64,000 bases of DNA from Afipia sp. (GTDB taxonomy: Bacteria > Pseudomonadota > Alphaproteobacteria > Rhizobiales > Xanthobacteraceae): NCBI GenBank assembly GCA_024707075.1, contig JANQAK010000006.1, positions 372,001 to 436,000 on the forward strand, read 5' to 3'. Of the stretch, positions 62,971 through 64,000 are shown piece after piece. Each line of letters starts with the position of its first letter. The first letter of the stretch is position 1. The translations under genes were made by a program, and so were the position numbers. A model generated the notes under the pieces. The model ran no database searches. It was not told the DNA's origin and saw only the letters and a program-made list of their open reading frames with translations.

Positions 62971-63190
62971 GTCGTCCCCGCGAAAGCGGGGACCCACCGG
63001 CTTTCGAACCGGATTGACGTCGCGTCATCCTGAGGTGCGAGCCGCGTTTTTGCGGCGAGCCTCGAAGAATGCGCGGAGCAAATGAGGACCACGCCGCCCC
63101 CTTCGAGGCTCGCAAGTGCTCGCACCTCAGGATGACGGCGGTCTGCTCCCAAGTTCGGAGACTATGGGTCCCCGCTTTCGCAGGGACGAC
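62971..63190. repeat. Family-C inverted repeat pair (C3) enclosing a family-A pair
   Basis: The C-type arms GTCGTCCCCGCGAAAGCGGG (from 62971) and GGGTCCCCGCTTTCGCAGGG (ending about 63190) face each other. Between them lies an inverted pair of family-A palindromes (63024-63136). The layout looks like insertion of one repeat type into another. Confidence 0.75.
63024..63136. repeat. Family-A palindrome pair without a nuclease gene (A3, A4)
   Basis: A3 (63024 to about 63072) starts GTCATCCTGAGGTGCGAGCC and has a decayed end (GAAGAATGCG instead of GAAGGATGAC). A4 (about 63099-63136) is inverted and ends CACCTCAGGATGAC. Only about 26 bases separate them, compared with 326 bases holding the GIY-YIG gene at 34404-34817. 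Confidence 0.75.
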
Positions 63191-63221
63191 ATCGCGTGGA
63201 AAGCGCAAACAAATTCGAGTC

Positions 63222-63309
63222 GTCATGGCCGGGCTTGACCCGGCCATCCATCTTCTAGAGATGCATTTTTTGAAGAGGATGGATCACCGGGTCAAGCCCG
63301 GTGATGACG
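63222..63309. repeat. Family-D inverted repeat pair
   Basis: GTCATGGCCGGGCTTGACCC-GGCCATCCATC at 63222 and a complementary copy ending GGTCAAGCCCGGTGATGACG bracket about 30 bases. It ends one base before the stop codon of the convergent HemD-like gene, so it may also terminate transcription. Confidence 0.75.
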
Positions 63310-63310
63310 A

Positions 63311-64000
63311 CTAAATTTGTCGCGCCATCCGCGGCGGTGTCTTGTTGAGCGCCGCCGCCATCGCGCTGATCAGCGGCTTCATGAAAAAGGAGTCGTTGGC
63401 GGGATAGATGTCGGTGTGCAAGCCGTTGGCTTTGAGTTCGTCGGAGACCACCGGGCCGACCGAGGCAATCGGCGTCTGCGCCAGCCCCGCGCGCAGCTTG
63501 TCCTCGCAGCCGTGGGCGCGCGCCACCTCGATCAGCCGCCGCACCTGTCCCGAGCTTGTCAGCGCGATGGCATCGACGCGGCCCTGCGCCATCTCATCAA
63601 TGGCGGCGACAATGTTGGTCTCCGCCGCCTCACCGTCATAGATGTAGGGCAGTACGGTCTCGACGCTCGCGCCGAGTGACGTGATCGCGGCGATCAGCTT
63701 GCCGTGATCCTTGTCGGGATAAAGTTGCAATCCGACGCGGTGGCCGTTGAGGTTTTCCTTCGCCAGCATGGCGGCGACGCCCTCCGAGGTCGGCGTCTCG
63801 GTCTGCACCTGCGCGTCGAGGCCGATCTCGCGCAGCGCGCGCACCGGCTTCGGACCGCGCGCGAACCGTTTGGCCTTGCCGATGGCGGCAATGAAATCCT
63901 GATCGACGCCGATGCGTTGCGCGACTTTCATCATCCGGCGCAGGCCTTCGCCGGTCATCAGCACCAGATCGTCGAAGGGTTTTGCGATGAACAGCCTGAT
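63311..64000 (-). CDS. Uroporphyrinogen-III synthase family protein, 5' end outside the window
   Basis: The frame is open to the window edge (IRLFIAKPFDDLVLMTGEGL at the edge), so the N-terminal part is missing; 229 residues are visible. It resembles HemD-type synthases: KAKRFARGPKPVRALREIGL, VGLQLYPDKDHGKLIAAI, AIALTSSGQVRRLIEVA, and PIASVGPVVSDELKANGL. HemD closes hydroxymethylbilane to uroporphyrinogen III in tetrapyrrole synthesis. Lineage-specific HemD-like paralogues occur in this group, and no other hem gene is visible, so it may be a paralogue rather than the housekeeping enzyme. Confidence 0.75.
   Translation of the reverse strand: MRLFIAKPFDDLVLMTGEGLRRMMKVAQRIGVDQDFIAAIGKAKRFARGPKPVRALREIGLDAQVQTETPTSEGVAAMLAKENLNGHRVGLQLYPDKDHGKLIAAITSLGASVETVLPYIYDGEAAETNIVAAIDEMAQGRVDAIALTSSGQVRRLIEVARAHGCEDKLRAGLAQTPIASVGPVVSDELKANGLHTDIYPANDSFFMKPLISAMAAALNKTPPRMARQI

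Noticed and set aside
62964-63152. Open frame reading HPEVRALASLEG-type peptide
   Set aside because: It is the translation of family-A palindromes, a common false gene call in this group, and has no independent coding evidence.
63069-63314. Plus-strand 81-codon frame across the family-A, C and D repeats
   Set aside because: It consists almost entirely of translated palindromic repeats.
1-64000. Prophage, genomic island or secretion system
   Set aside because: There is no integrase, phage structural gene, tRNA junction or secretion component in the window.

Overview
The window looks like a chromosome segment from a high-GC alphaproteobacterium of the Nitrobacteraceae/Bradyrhizobiaceae group (Bradyrhizobium, Rhodopseudomonas, Afipia and relatives). 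The grounds are the strong GC-ending codon use, the density of branched-chain-amino-acid-type (HAAT) ABC transporters paired with acyl-CoA ligases and CaiB-type CoA-transferases, and several families of interspersed palindromes of the kind found in Rhizobiales. The species is an inference. No rRNA, tRNA, CRISPR array, prophage or classical insertion sequence was seen.

Layout. 1-3915: the end of a homodimeric 2-oxoacid dehydrogenase E1 gene and glpD. 4187-11025: a plus-strand operon livH-livM-livG-livF, acyl-CoA synthetase, livK, closed by a strong terminator. 11086-25666: acyl-CoA catabolism, with enoyl-CoA hydratases, an AraC regulator, a GST, two acyl-CoA dehydrogenases, a DUF849 beta-keto acid cleavage enzyme, an acyl-CoA ligase, a biotin-dependent carboxylase (beta plus alpha), a CoA-transferase and a GlcG/HbpS-like protein. 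25685-34382: a two-part flavin/Fe-S 2-hydroxyacid dehydrogenase, a GntR regulator, a class V aminotransferase and a TctC-TctB-TctA transporter, apparently one organic-acid module. 34404-40131: a GIY-YIG cassette, an exported small protein, an amidase, an MFS carrier and a c-type-heme-motif exported protein. 40316-50582: a minus-strand operon livG-acs-livH-livM-livK-livF-PaaK-like ligase-CoA-transferase, interrupted by a DUF559 nuclease cassette, with a Crp/Fnr regulator divergent from its head. 51758-53579: an HTH regulator divergent from an SDR-like gene. 53753-58863: a third complete liv transporter. 59220-64000: GDP-L-fucose synthase, a tandem-domain CoA-transferase, a 400-base repeat cluster and a uroporphyrinogen-III synthase-like gene.

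The shared theme is import of carboxylic or aromatic acids, activation to CoA thioesters by ligases or CoA-transferases, then beta-oxidation-like steps. Each of the first two liv operons carries its own acyl-CoA ligase.

The most unusual signal is a pair of small nuclease genes, GIY-YIG at 34462-34767 and DUF559 at 47378-47761. Each is tightly bracketed by inverted copies of a different interspersed palindrome family. Copies of both families also occur elsewhere in the window without a nuclease gene. This resembles a REP/RAYT arrangement with nucleases in place of the transposase. A second notable signal is four likely frameshifts (GST, carboxylase alpha subunit, HTH regulator, tandem CoA-transferase), three of them at short GC-rich runs. 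They could be real decay or assembly errors.
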